DNA of 7,054 nucleotides from Christensenella sp. UBA7597 (GTDB lineage Bacteria > Bacillota > Clostridia > Christensenellales > Borkfalkiaceae), in NCBI GenBank assembly GCA_002474405.1, contig DLQW01000091.1, forward strand, positions 1 through 7,054, read 5' to 3'. Both the position numbers and the translations under genes were made by a program. The notes beneath the pieces are model-generated. The model had not been told where the DNA came from. It ran no database searches and was given only the letters and a program-made list of their open reading frames with translations. Of the stretch, positions 1 through 5,571 are shown piece after piece; the stretch's first letter is position 1; the number at the start of each line of letters is the position of its first letter.

Positions 1-40
1 GCAAAATTTTATGCAGGCAAGAGGGGAAGGCTATGAAATA
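1..40. repeat. End of a partial unit of the hairpin-repeat array
   Basis: The first 20 bases recur exactly at 652-671, followed in both places by the AGGGGAAGGCT motif. This shows that the window opens inside the last part of a repeat unit similar to the one that closes the array at 619-682. The array therefore probably extends upstream of the window. No gene is visible here. Confidence 0.7.
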
Positions 41-329
41 GGCTGACCATTTTTTGCCGAAAAAAATGAAGTTTACCGAATTTTTTTTCAAGTAAGAGGG
101 GAAGTCTTGCAAAGAAAAAAAAGACCTCTTCAGTCGGCAAAAGCCGACAGCTTCCCCGACGGGGAAGCCAAGAATGCGGTTTGATAATAAGGCGGCTTTT
201 TTGAAAAGAAAATGCCTGAATATTGTTCGGCTGCCCCTCATTCGTCGCCGTATGGCGACACCAGACTGCCGAAGCTGCCTTAAACGGCAGTTCGGCAAGA
301 AAAGCCCCCCCAAGGGGAAGGCACGAAGT
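41..329. repeat. Tandem repeat unit 1 (289-base period)
   Basis: This is the first full unit of a 289-base tandem repeat; the GGCTGA(C/A)(C/A)AT landmark is at 41, 330 and 619. The unit contains an A/T-rich lead (GAAGTTTACCGAA and a T-run), an AGGGGAAG motif, and then several inverted repeats. These are GTCGGC/GCCGAC (133-148), CTTCCCC/GGGGAAG (151-167), GTCGCC/GGCGAC (244-259), and a longer stem pairing GCCGAA..CTGCC with GGCAG..TTCGGC (268-296). The structure resembles clustered REP-like palindromic elements. It is downstream of the minus-strand glycoside hydrolase. No coding potential is convincing: the short reading frame at the ATG in the AT-rich lead stops after nine codons. Confidence 0.85.
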
Positions 330-618
330 GGCTGAACATTTTTGTCGAAAAAATGAAGTTTACTGAATTTTTTTTCAGGCAAGAGGGGAAGGCTTGCAAA
401 GAAAAAGAAAGACCTCTTCAGTCGGCAAAAGCCGACAGCTTCCCCGACAGGGAAGCCAAGAATGCGGTTGATTATAAGGCGGCTTTTTGAAAAGAAAATG
501 CCTGAATGTTGTTCGGCTGCCCCTCATTCGTCGCCGTACGGCGACACCAGGCTGCCGAAGCTGCCTTAAAACGGCAGTTCGGCAAGAAAAGCCCCCCCAA
601 GTGGAAGGCTATGAAATA
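330..618. repeat. Tandem repeat unit 2 (289-base period)
   Basis: This is the second full unit, nearly identical to unit 1. It carries the same order of inverted repeats: GTCGGC/GCCGAC at 421-436, an imperfect CTTCCCC/AGGGAAG at 439-455, GTCGCC/GGCGAC near 530-546, and the long GCCGAA/TTCGGC stem just after. Differences from unit 1 are scattered substitutions and one- or two-base indels that cancel, so the overall period stays 289. Compensating changes occur in the loop (TATGG versus TACGG), while stem bases are kept. Confidence 0.85.
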
Positions 619-682
619 GGCTGACAATTTTTGCCGAAGAAAATTTTGTGAGCAAAATTTTATGCAGGCAAGGGGAAGGCTT
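619..682. repeat. Partial third repeat unit closing the array
   Basis: The third copy begins with the same GGCTGACAAT landmark but diverges after about 20 bases. It continues as AAAATTTTGTGAGCAAAATTTT and TGCAGGCAAGGGGAAGGCTT, a version matching bases 1-32 of the window instead of the A/T-rich lead of units 1 and 2. The array thus contains at least two sub-types of junction sequence. It ends about 25 bases short of the stop codon of the glycoside hydrolase gene. Confidence 0.75.
640..661 (-). terminator. AT-rich hairpin downstream of the GH10 gene, weak terminator candidate
   Basis: A perfect 9-base stem, AAAATTTTG paired with CAAAATTTT around a TGAG loop, lies 46 bases past the GH10 stop codon on the minus strand. 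It is followed by only a short T-stretch (TTTTC) and has a single G-C pair, so it is a poor match to a classical intrinsic terminator. No better terminator is visible between the gene and the repeat array. Confidence 0.25.
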
Positions 683-706
683 AATATAACGCTTGATACG
701 CGGAAT

Positions 707-2005
707 TTATTTTAATGTTACGGAGACGCCGTTTTTATCCAGCGTTACCGTGTAGGTTTTGCCGCAGGTTTCTATTTCGTATTCGCCGTAAAAGCCGCGG
801 AAGGTAACTTCGTTTTTGCCGCCGATTTCTGCCGTGAGATTGGTTTTCCATTCGCGGTTGATGAGCGTATCAAGTACTTTGTACGCGGGTTTTTCGCTCA
901 TATCGAAGCGCAGCAGACCGCCGCCGCAGCGGTTTTCGCCCTCGTTGGTGCCGAGCGGCGCATACGCCGCGTAACCGTCTACGAGATTCCACCAGACGAT
1001 GCTCTTCATATGGGGCGTGGCGAACCACGTTTTATAGAGTTTTTCTACGAGGTACGCCTGAATTTCTTCGTTTTCCGCTTTGCCGCCGGAACCCGGAATC
1101 GTGATTTCGGAAATGTGCATGGGATAGCCGTAAGCGCCGAGAAGATCGAGCACTTCCACCATGGCTTCGGCATCAAGATATACTTCGCGGATCTGCCACT
1201 GTTCCGTTTCTTCGGTGGTGGAAAAGATATGGTACTGCAGTCCGATTTCATCGAACGGCACGCCGCGCGCGATAAATTCTTTGAGCTGCGTATTGAACGC
1301 CATATACTTGCCCTCGGTGTAATAATCGCGCCAGATCGCCTCGTTGGTTTCGTTTAAAATTTTGCGGTTGTTTCCGAAATATTTTTCGCCGAGGCGCAAG
1401 CCGTATTCGTCGTAATTTTCAAAAAGCCCTTTCACGCCGCGGCGATAGTTGCTTGCCGATTCGTTGACGATATCGAACGAAGGAATTTTATCGGCGTACG
1501 CGGCGGAAATTTCGCGGAAACGGCGTTCGAGAATCTGCTTTTTTTCTTCGGGCGTGTAGCGGGCGAGCCATCCGGGCAGAGTGTTGTTCCAGGTAAGGCA
1601 GTGCCCTTTCGGCTGCAAACCGTATTCGTTGCAAAATTCCAGCACCGTATCTACGGGCGGACGGCGATAAATGAATTCGCTGTCCTTTCTGAAACGAAGT
1701 TCGCCCTCGCGCGGTTCGAGAGCGGACCAGTACAGCGGTACGACCGCCTGATTGAAAAGATTTGTAAATTTTTCTTTGTAGACGGGTTCTTTTTCCGCTT
1801 TTTCGAAGCTTCCGAGCATGAACGCCGTGGTACCGAACAAAAACGAATGTTTCTTCTGCGTGATTTTTACGCTTTGCCCCGGTTTTGCCGCGGGAAAACG
1901 CAGCGTGAAATCGCCTTTGCGGTATTTTTCGATGCCGGCGGAATTGCGCTCTTCGAGCATATCGGAATTTTTGATGAAACTTTCTAAAATTTTTTCTCTG
2001 TTCAT
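707..2005 (-). CDS. GH10-family glycoside hydrolase, endo-xylanase-like, cytoplasmic
   Basis: The 432-residue protein is a divergent member of glycoside hydrolase family 10, a TIM-barrel retaining enzyme family acting on beta-1,4-xylan. Visible motifs are GHCLTW (134-139, His135), the acid/base segment FDIVNES with Glu182, GLQYH with Gln257 and His259, the nucleophile segment HISEI with Glu300, and WWNLVDG (338-344). A beta-rich segment before the barrel (about 25-60) and a C-terminal beta tail (about 388-432, with FRGFYGEYEI) flank it. The usual ENxxKW substrate-binding motif is replaced by VPLYW (89-93), and the His after the GHxxxW motif is Asn140. There is no signal peptide or membrane segment, so it probably acts inside the cell on imported oligosaccharides. 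The start is supported by AGAGGA seven bases upstream (2013-2018). It lies downstream of the acid-sugar enzyme on the same strand, 272 bases away. The exact substrate is uncertain. Confidence 0.88.
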   Translation of the reverse strand: MNREKILESFIKNSDMLEERNSAGIEKYRKGDFTLRFPAAKPGQSVKITQKKHSFLFGTTAFMLGSFEKAEKEPVYKEKFTNLFNQAVVPLYWSALEPREGELRFRKDSEFIYRRPPVDTVLEFCNEYGLQPKGHCLTWNNTLPGWLARYTPEEKKQILERRFREISAAYADKIPSFDIVNESASNYRRGVKGLFENYDEYGLRLGEKYFGNNRKILNETNEAIWRDYYTEGKYMAFNTQLKEFIARGVPFDEIGLQYHIFSTTEETEQWQIREVYLDAEAMVEVLDLLGAYGYPMHISEITIPGSGGKAENEEIQAYLVEKLYKTWFATPHMKSIVWWNLVDGYAAYAPLGTNEGENRCGGGLLRFDMSEKPAYKVLDTLINREWKTNLTAEIGGKNEVTFRGFYGEYEIETCGKTYTVTLDKNGVSVTLK

Positions 2006-2027
2006 TTTATTTTCCTCTGTTTTGCTA

Positions 2028-2043
2028 TCCGAAAATATTCGGA
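2028..2043. promoter_or_regulatory. Palindrome upstream of the GH10 ribosome binding site
   Basis: TCCGAAAATATTCGGA is a 6-base inverted repeat around AATA, ending 10 bases before the ribosome binding site of the GH10 gene. It could be an operator or a small hairpin in the leader. No confident -35/-10 pair could be placed beside it, so its role is only suggested by position. Confidence 0.3.
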
Positions 2044-2070
2044 AAAGCAGGCTTTTTGAAATAAGCTACG

Positions 2071-2116
2071 CCCCTCATCAGTCCGCTTTGCGGACAGCTT
2101 TCCCCCCAAGGGGAAG
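2071..2116. repeat. Solitary REP-like double-hairpin module
   Basis: This copy has the arrangement seen in the 1-682 array: CCCCTCA, then GTCCGC/GCGGAC (2081-2095), then TTCCCC/GGGGAA (2100-2115), ending in AAGGGGAAGTCTT. The first stem differs in sequence from the array copies (GTCCGC instead of GTCGGC or GTCGCC), but both arms changed together, so the pairing is preserved. It lies between the acid-sugar enzyme and the GH10 gene and is likely a dispersed genomic repeat. Confidence 0.75.
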
Positions 2117-2152
2117 TCTTTAATTACTGCCTTATTTTAAACGCAAGTTACA

Positions 2153-2273
2153 GCGCACATTAGAAGCAAGCAAGACAAGGAGCGTGCGGATTTCGCGCAG
2201 GGCGCTTACTGACAGTAAGCAACCAAGCAAAAACGCAAACGCGACACAGTATTGCGCCGCTTATAATGCGCGC
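2153..2273. repeat. 121-base imperfect palindrome (foldback element)
   Basis: The outer arms, GCGCACATTAGAAGC (2153-2167) and GCTTATAATGCGCGC (2259-2273), are inverted copies matching at 13 of 15 positions. The centre is a perfect 7-base hairpin, GCTTACT/AGTAAGC around GAC (2204-2220). Both share the same midpoint near 2213, so the whole stretch can fold back on itself, with less regular pairing in the middle. It ends four bases from the stop codon of the acid-sugar enzyme and has no T-run on either side. It may be a small non-autonomous mobile element, a dispersed repeat, or a structured 3' untranslated region. No clear target-site duplication is seen. Confidence 0.55.
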
Positions 2274-2277
2274 ATGA

Positions 2278-3603
2278 TTACGACCACTCGCGGTCGTTCG
2301 ACCATTCCTTATCCCACGCCGACGTATCGCTCCACGGCTTTTCGCAATCCGCTTTGCGGAATTTTTCGACGAGCTCTTCGTTGAGACTTTCGATGCCGAG
2401 CCCCGGAGCGTCGGGCACCTGCATAAAGCCGTTTTTCAGGCGGATTTTCGGGTTGACGAGATCGAACCATTCGGGGTGATCCACCGAATGAAATTCTACG
2501 GCGAGGACGTTTTTCATTGCCGCCGCCGAATGTACCGCCGCCATGAACGCGACGGGACTTTCCGCCATATGAATCGCCGCGGCTACGCCGTATTTTTCGC
2601 ACAGCGCGCCCACTTTTTTCATTTCTCCGAAGCCTCCTACCGTAAGCAGATCGGGATGCACCACGTTTACGCCCGCCTGCATGACTTTTTCGAAATTTTC
2701 CGCCAGATAAATATCTTCGCCCGTGCAAAGCGGCACGCAGGAATTCTGCGCGAATTTTCTGAGATGTTCCGTTTTCTGCCACGGCGTTAAATCTTCCATC
2801 CAGGCAATATTATACTTTTCGAGCCGACGGGCAAAACGAATCGCGTCCTCTATCGCCACGTGCCCGAAATGATCGATGGCGAGCGGCACTTCGTAACCGA
2901 TGACGTCGCGCACCTGCTTTACGTAATTTTCGAGGTAATCGAGCCCCTTTTCGGTGATATGTATGCCCGTGGCGTAATGCGGGATGGTGAAAATCTGATA
3001 GTTTTTGCCGAACATCAACGATTTATCGATACTGCCCGACTGGTGGCAGATGGCTTTCATGTTGTACTTTTTGAAATCTTCGATGAGCCCCACGGGCGCG
3101 TTGAGCGTGCCCGGTTCGTCGTATAAAAGCTCGATGCCGAGATCCATTTTCAGAAACGTGAAACCTTGTTCCATACGCTTTTTCAGGGCGTTGCCCATAT
3201 CCGTGCCCGTATGTTTGCCGTCTACGTCGGTATCGCAGTAGATGCGCACTTCGTCGCGCCATTTGCCGCCGAGAAGCTGGTACACGGGCACGCCGTAAAA
3301 TTTACCGATAATATCGTAAAGCGCCACTTCTATGCCCGATACGCCGCCGCCCTGACGGGAGTGTCCGCCGAACTGTCTGATGCGTTCGAACAGTTTTTCG
3401 ACGTTGAGCGGATTTTCGCCGATCAGGCGGCTTTTGAGCATTTTTGCGTAGGTGGCGCTGGACGCGTCGCGCACTTCGCCGTAGCCCACGATATCGGTAT
3501 TCGTGTAGATTTTCAGTAAAATCATGTGCTTGGGGAGTCCGTCGATATCCGCCACGCGAAGATCGGTGATTTTCAGATCGCCCGGTTTCATATTCTTGTA
3601 CAT
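2278..3603 (-). CDS. Enolase-superfamily acid-sugar dehydratase/racemase (mandelate racemase subgroup)
   Basis: The 441-residue protein has the two-domain layout of mandelate racemase/muconate lactonizing enzymes: an N-terminal capping domain (about 1-125) and a modified TIM barrel. Magnesium ligands are Asp244 (AIDH), Glu270 (WMED) and Glu296 (TGED), with the 26-residue spacings found in mandelate racemase. The His/Asp dyad is His345 (AIHMAE) and Asp318 (HPD), also spaced as in that enzyme; Glu370 (AVEFH) fits the electrophilic position. Lys152 lies in KMD, where the family often has KxK. About 60 extra residues lie between this strand and Asp244, recalling the long loop of mannonate dehydratase-type members. 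Members abstract the proton alpha to a carboxylate, usually dehydrating sugar acids; the substrate here is unknown. AAAGGAG eight bases upstream (3612-3618) supports the first Met over Met5. The C-terminus is Trp-rich. It is divergent from an AraC regulator. Confidence 0.85.
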   Translation of the reverse strand: MYKNMKPGDLKITDLRVADIDGLPKHMILLKIYTNTDIVGYGEVRDASSATYAKMLKSRLIGENPLNVEKLFERIRQFGGHSRQGGGVSGIEVALYDIIGKFYGVPVYQLLGGKWRDEVRIYCDTDVDGKHTGTDMGNALKKRMEQGFTFLKMDLGIELLYDEPGTLNAPVGLIEDFKKYNMKAICHQSGSIDKSLMFGKNYQIFTIPHYATGIHITEKGLDYLENYVKQVRDVIGYEVPLAIDHFGHVAIEDAIRFARRLEKYNIAWMEDLTPWQKTEHLRKFAQNSCVPLCTGEDIYLAENFEKVMQAGVNVVHPDLLTVGGFGEMKKVGALCEKYGVAAAIHMAESPVAFMAAVHSAAAMKNVLAVEFHSVDHPEWFDLVNPKIRLKNGFMQVPDAPGLGIESLNEELVEKFRKADCEKPWSDTSAWDKEWSNDREWS

Positions 3604-3650
3604 TGTTAATTCTCCTTTCAGGGATTCCTGCCGCGCCCGTCGCGCTTATT

Positions 3651-3690
3651 TTACGCAACGGTTGCCGATTTGTTTGACTTTGTTACGCAA
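3651..3690. promoter_or_regulatory. Direct repeat TTACGCAA in the divergent promoter region, candidate regulator site
   Basis: TTACGCAA occurs at 3651-3658 and 3683-3690, 32 bases apart start to start, about three helical turns and on the same face. A weaker relative, TTTTGCAA, is at 3737-3744. AraC-family regulators commonly bind directly repeated half-sites, and one such regulator is encoded immediately to the right. The sites overlap or lie just downstream of the predicted start of the acid-sugar enzyme transcript, which would suit repression better than classical activation. This is inference from position and repetition. Confidence 0.35.
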
Positions 3691-3702
3691 ATATGATACC
3701 AT
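3674..3702 (+). promoter_or_regulatory. Candidate promoter of the AraC-family regulator
   Basis: TTGACT (3674-3679), a 17-base spacer and TACCAT (3697-3702) form a plausible but weak sigma-A-type promoter about 80 bases before the regulator's start codon. A TATAAT at 3731-3736 is a better -10 box but lacks a recognisable -35 box. The site overlaps the opposing promoter at 3693-3721. Confidence 0.3.
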
Positions 3703-3721
3703 AAAGAAAAAGCAATGTCAT
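3693..3721 (-). promoter_or_regulatory. Candidate sigma-A promoter of the acid-sugar enzyme gene
   Basis: Read on the minus strand, ATGACA (-35, 3716-3721), a 17-base spacer and TATCAT (-10, 3693-3698) each match consensus at five of six positions. The transcript would start near 3686 and have a leader of about 80 bases. A second possibility is TTCATA (3752-3757) with 17 bases to a perfect TATAAT (3729-3734), giving a longer leader. Confidence 0.5.
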
Positions 3722-3771
3722 CAACAATATTATAATTTTTGCAAACAATGTTATGAAAAAGAATTTCGGAC

Positions 3772-3778
3772 GGGAGAG
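3772..3778 (+). promoter_or_regulatory. Ribosome binding site fixing the AraC-type regulator start
   Basis: GGGAGAG lies six bases before the ATG at 3785. The open frame continues upstream to 3524 but has no ribosome binding site there, and the upstream part overlaps the divergent gene and the promoter region. The ATG at 3785 is therefore preferred. Confidence 0.6.
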
Positions 3779-3784
3779 AAAAAA

Positions 3785-4675
3785 ATGCCGGAAATCGGAA
3801 AAATTCTGAATAATTCGGGAACGACGGTATGCCGTATGTTTATTTCGGAGGCGGCGCGGTGCAGGAACCGCTACCGCAACCACAAGCATGCGGAATTTGA
3901 AATTTCGCTGATTTTAAAGGGTCACGGTCTTTACGATACCGAACGCGGCAGAGAGAACATCTGCCCCGGAGACGTGTTTATGTTTTCGACGGGCGAATAT
4001 CATTGCATTACGGATATTTTCGGCGAAAGCGACGAGGACGGGATGCAGCTTCTGAATCTCCACTTTTCTCCGAATTTCGTGTGGAGCGCGGGAAACGATT
4101 ATTTAAGCAACGGCTACCTCGGCGCGTTTTTCGAACGAGGAAAAGAAACTTCGGCGAAGCTTGATAAGTGCAACGCGAGCTTTCCGGAGGTAACGGCGAT
4201 GCTCGGCGGCATACGCGAGGAATTTTCGAACGGCGGCTACGGCTGCGAAGTGATGGTGAAAGCGAAACTTTTAGAACTACTGGTGCTGTTGCGACGGGAG
4301 TTCTTTCCGCCGGCGGAAAACGGCGACGGAAAAAATTCGGCGTACGCGCTGCATGCGGGCGGAATAGAACGGGCGATCGATTTTATGGATAAAAATTTTG
4401 CGGGCGCCGTTACGCTGGAAGAAATCGCGCGGGAGGCGTATATGCCGCGCACGTATTTCTGCGCGGTGTTTAAAAAACTGAACGGCATGACGCCGTGGCA
4501 ATACATCAATATACGAAGAATCGACGAGGCGCTTGCGCTTTTAAAACATTCCGACGACACGGTATTGAAAATCGCCGTGCGTTGCGGATTCAACAACACG
4601 GCGAATTTCAACCGAATTTTTAAAAAGATTACGGGACTTACGCCCGCCGAATACAGAAAAAGCCTGCAGAAATAA
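3785..4675 (+). CDS. AraC-family transcriptional regulator with cupin sensor domain
   Basis: The 296-residue protein has the usual length and order of sugar-responsive AraC/XylS regulators. An N-terminal cupin-like sensing domain (about 15-100) contains the HKHAEFEI segment (33-40), a CPGDVFMFSTGEYH segment (60-73) and LLNLHFSP (89-96). A helical linker follows (about 135-175). The C-terminal double helix-turn-helix domain (about 193-294) has its first unit near VTLEEIAREAYMPRTYF (209-225) and its second near TVLKIAVRCGFNNTANF (259-275), ending in the family signature FKKITGLTPAEYRK (279-292). The upstream extension of the frame (87 codons) lacks a ribosome binding site and was excluded. The gene is divergent from the acid-sugar enzyme and probably controls it, and perhaps the GH10 gene, in response to a carbohydrate ligand. 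That target is inferred from adjacency. No terminator is visible in the 40 bases before the convergent next gene. Confidence 0.92.
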   Translation: MPEIGKILNNSGTTVCRMFISEAARCRNRYRNHKHAEFEISLILKGHGLYDTERGRENICPGDVFMFSTGEYHCITDIFGESDEDGMQLLNLHFSPNFVWSAGNDYLSNGYLGAFFERGKETSAKLDKCNASFPEVTAMLGGIREEFSNGGYGCEVMVKAKLLELLVLLRREFFPPAENGDGKNSAYALHAGGIERAIDFMDKNFAGAVTLEEIAREAYMPRTYFCAVFKKLNGMTPWQYINIRRIDEALALLKHSDDTVLKIAVRCGFNNTANFNRIFKKITGLTPAEYRKSLQK

Positions 4676-4715
4676 GACAATTTATCACATCAACGCTAAA
4701 GTCCTTTTACAAAAT

Positions 4716-5432
4716 TTACTTCCTTATTTTATAGACTTTTTTATCTTCCGAGACTTTCGTTTTATAACCAAACTTTTTTAATAGCTCAATCATTTTTTTA
4801 CAACCATAATTCCGGCAATCGAAATCCGAGTATTGGTTTAACAGCAAACTTCCGATTTTACTGGCTAAAGTCCAGCCCTCGGCATCCGAATTTTCGTCGA
4901 TTATCTGATTTATCGATTCTTTAAGCGCATTTACCGTGGTAAGAGCCGAATTTTCGTTTTCCGAATTTTCTGCAGAATCTGTTATCGATTTTGACGAATC
5001 GCCGGCAATAATATCAAGATATTTAAATTTACTGCAGGCAACGACAAAAGGTTTCGGCGTTTGTTCTTTGCCCATTCCGATGACAAGCATTCCCGACTCT
5101 TTTAATCTGGCGGCAAGTTTCGTAAAATCGCTGTCTGAGGATACAAGACAAAATCCGTCTACAGTACGTGTATATAAAATATCCATAGCATCTATAATCA
5201 TTGCCGAATCGGTTGCGTTTTTTCCTGTGGTGTAAGCATATTGTTGAACGGGATTTAAAGAATAATCGAGCAATTCTTGTTTCCACGACGATAAATTCGG
5301 ACTCGTCCAATCGCCGTAAATTCTCTTATATGTAATCGAGCCCTCTTTTGCCGCTTCCTCTACAATCGTTTTAATATATCGAGGCGATATATTATCCGCA
5401 TCAATCAATAGTGCAATTTTTTTATCTTCCAT
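4716..5432 (-). CDS. NYN-domain putative ribonuclease with C-terminal LOTUS/OST-HTH-like domain
   Basis: The 238-residue protein starts with a NYN domain (PIN-like nuclease fold, LabA/DUF88 group; about 5-143). Acidic residues expected to bind metal are visible in LIDADN (Asp11, Asp13, with Asn14), ATDSAMIIDAMD (Asp75, Asp81) and SSDSDF (Asp100, Asp102). A Ser/Asn/Glu-rich linker (about 145-163) leads to a C-terminal segment (about 165-238) with the DAEGWTLASKIGSLL and GCKKMIELLKKFGYK pattern of OST-HTH/LOTUS RNA-binding domains. Together these suggest an RNA-cleaving or RNA-binding protein, but its target is unknown. The start has a near-perfect AAGGAGG (5440-5446) seven bases upstream. The gene converges on the AraC regulator 40 bases away and lies downstream of the pyr operon, separated from it by a strong terminator. 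Its DNA is visibly AT-richer than that of its neighbours, which may indicate separate origin. Confidence 0.85.
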   Translation of the reverse strand: MEDKKIALLIDADNISPRYIKTIVEEAAKEGSITYKRIYGDWTSPNLSSWKQELLDYSLNPVQQYAYTTGKNATDSAMIIDAMDILYTRTVDGFCLVSSDSDFTKLAARLKESGMLVIGMGKEQTPKPFVVACSKFKYLDIIAGDSSKSITDSAENSENENSALTTVNALKESINQIIDENSDAEGWTLASKIGSLLLNQYSDFDCRNYGCKKMIELLKKFGYKTKVSEDKKVYKIRK

Positions 5433-5473
5433 TCTTTTTCCTCCTTAATTATTTGACTTTTTTATTGATGTAA

Positions 5474-5512
5474 AAAATTGCTGCAAAGAAAACAAATCTT
5501 TGCAGCAATTTT
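5474..5512 (-). terminator. Intrinsic terminator of the pyrE-pyrB operon
   Basis: A perfect 16-base stem pairs 5474-5489 with 5497-5512 around the loop AAACAAA on the plus strand. The core is TTGCTGCAAAGA/TCTTTGCAGCAA, flanked by A-runs and T-runs. Read on the minus strand it ends in TTTTTT, a classical Rho-independent signal 59 bases after the pyrB stop. The flanks are nearly symmetric, so it could work in both directions. Confidence 0.88.
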
Positions 5513-5571
5513 ATAAACACTTTTTATTTTAGTTAAACATATTTCTTCAAATTTTCAATAATCGCCGAAAA

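Noticed and set aside
353..490. A 45-codon open frame in repeat unit 2 starting MKFTEFFF
   Set aside because: It has no ribosome binding site, and the matching frame in unit 1 stops after nine codons. It runs through the paired arms of the hairpins, so it is most likely a by-product of the repeat.
1..682. CRISPR array
   Set aside because: The repeats have a 289-base period with almost no unique spacer sequence, and no cas gene is present.
2184..2384. Plus-strand 66-codon open frame across the foldback element
   Set aside because: It runs through the palindrome and then antisense to the end of the acid-sugar enzyme gene, where the opposite strand is clearly coding. An AAGGAG is near, but the codon pattern is not that of a protein.
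3524..3784. Possible 87-residue N-terminal extension of the AraC-family regulator
   Set aside because: It overlaps the start of the divergent gene and the promoter region, lacks a ribosome binding site, and does not resemble a cupin or other domain.
4676..4715. Terminator between the convergent AraC regulator and NYN gene
   Set aside because: The 40 bases are AT-rich but contain no stem followed by a T-run on either strand.
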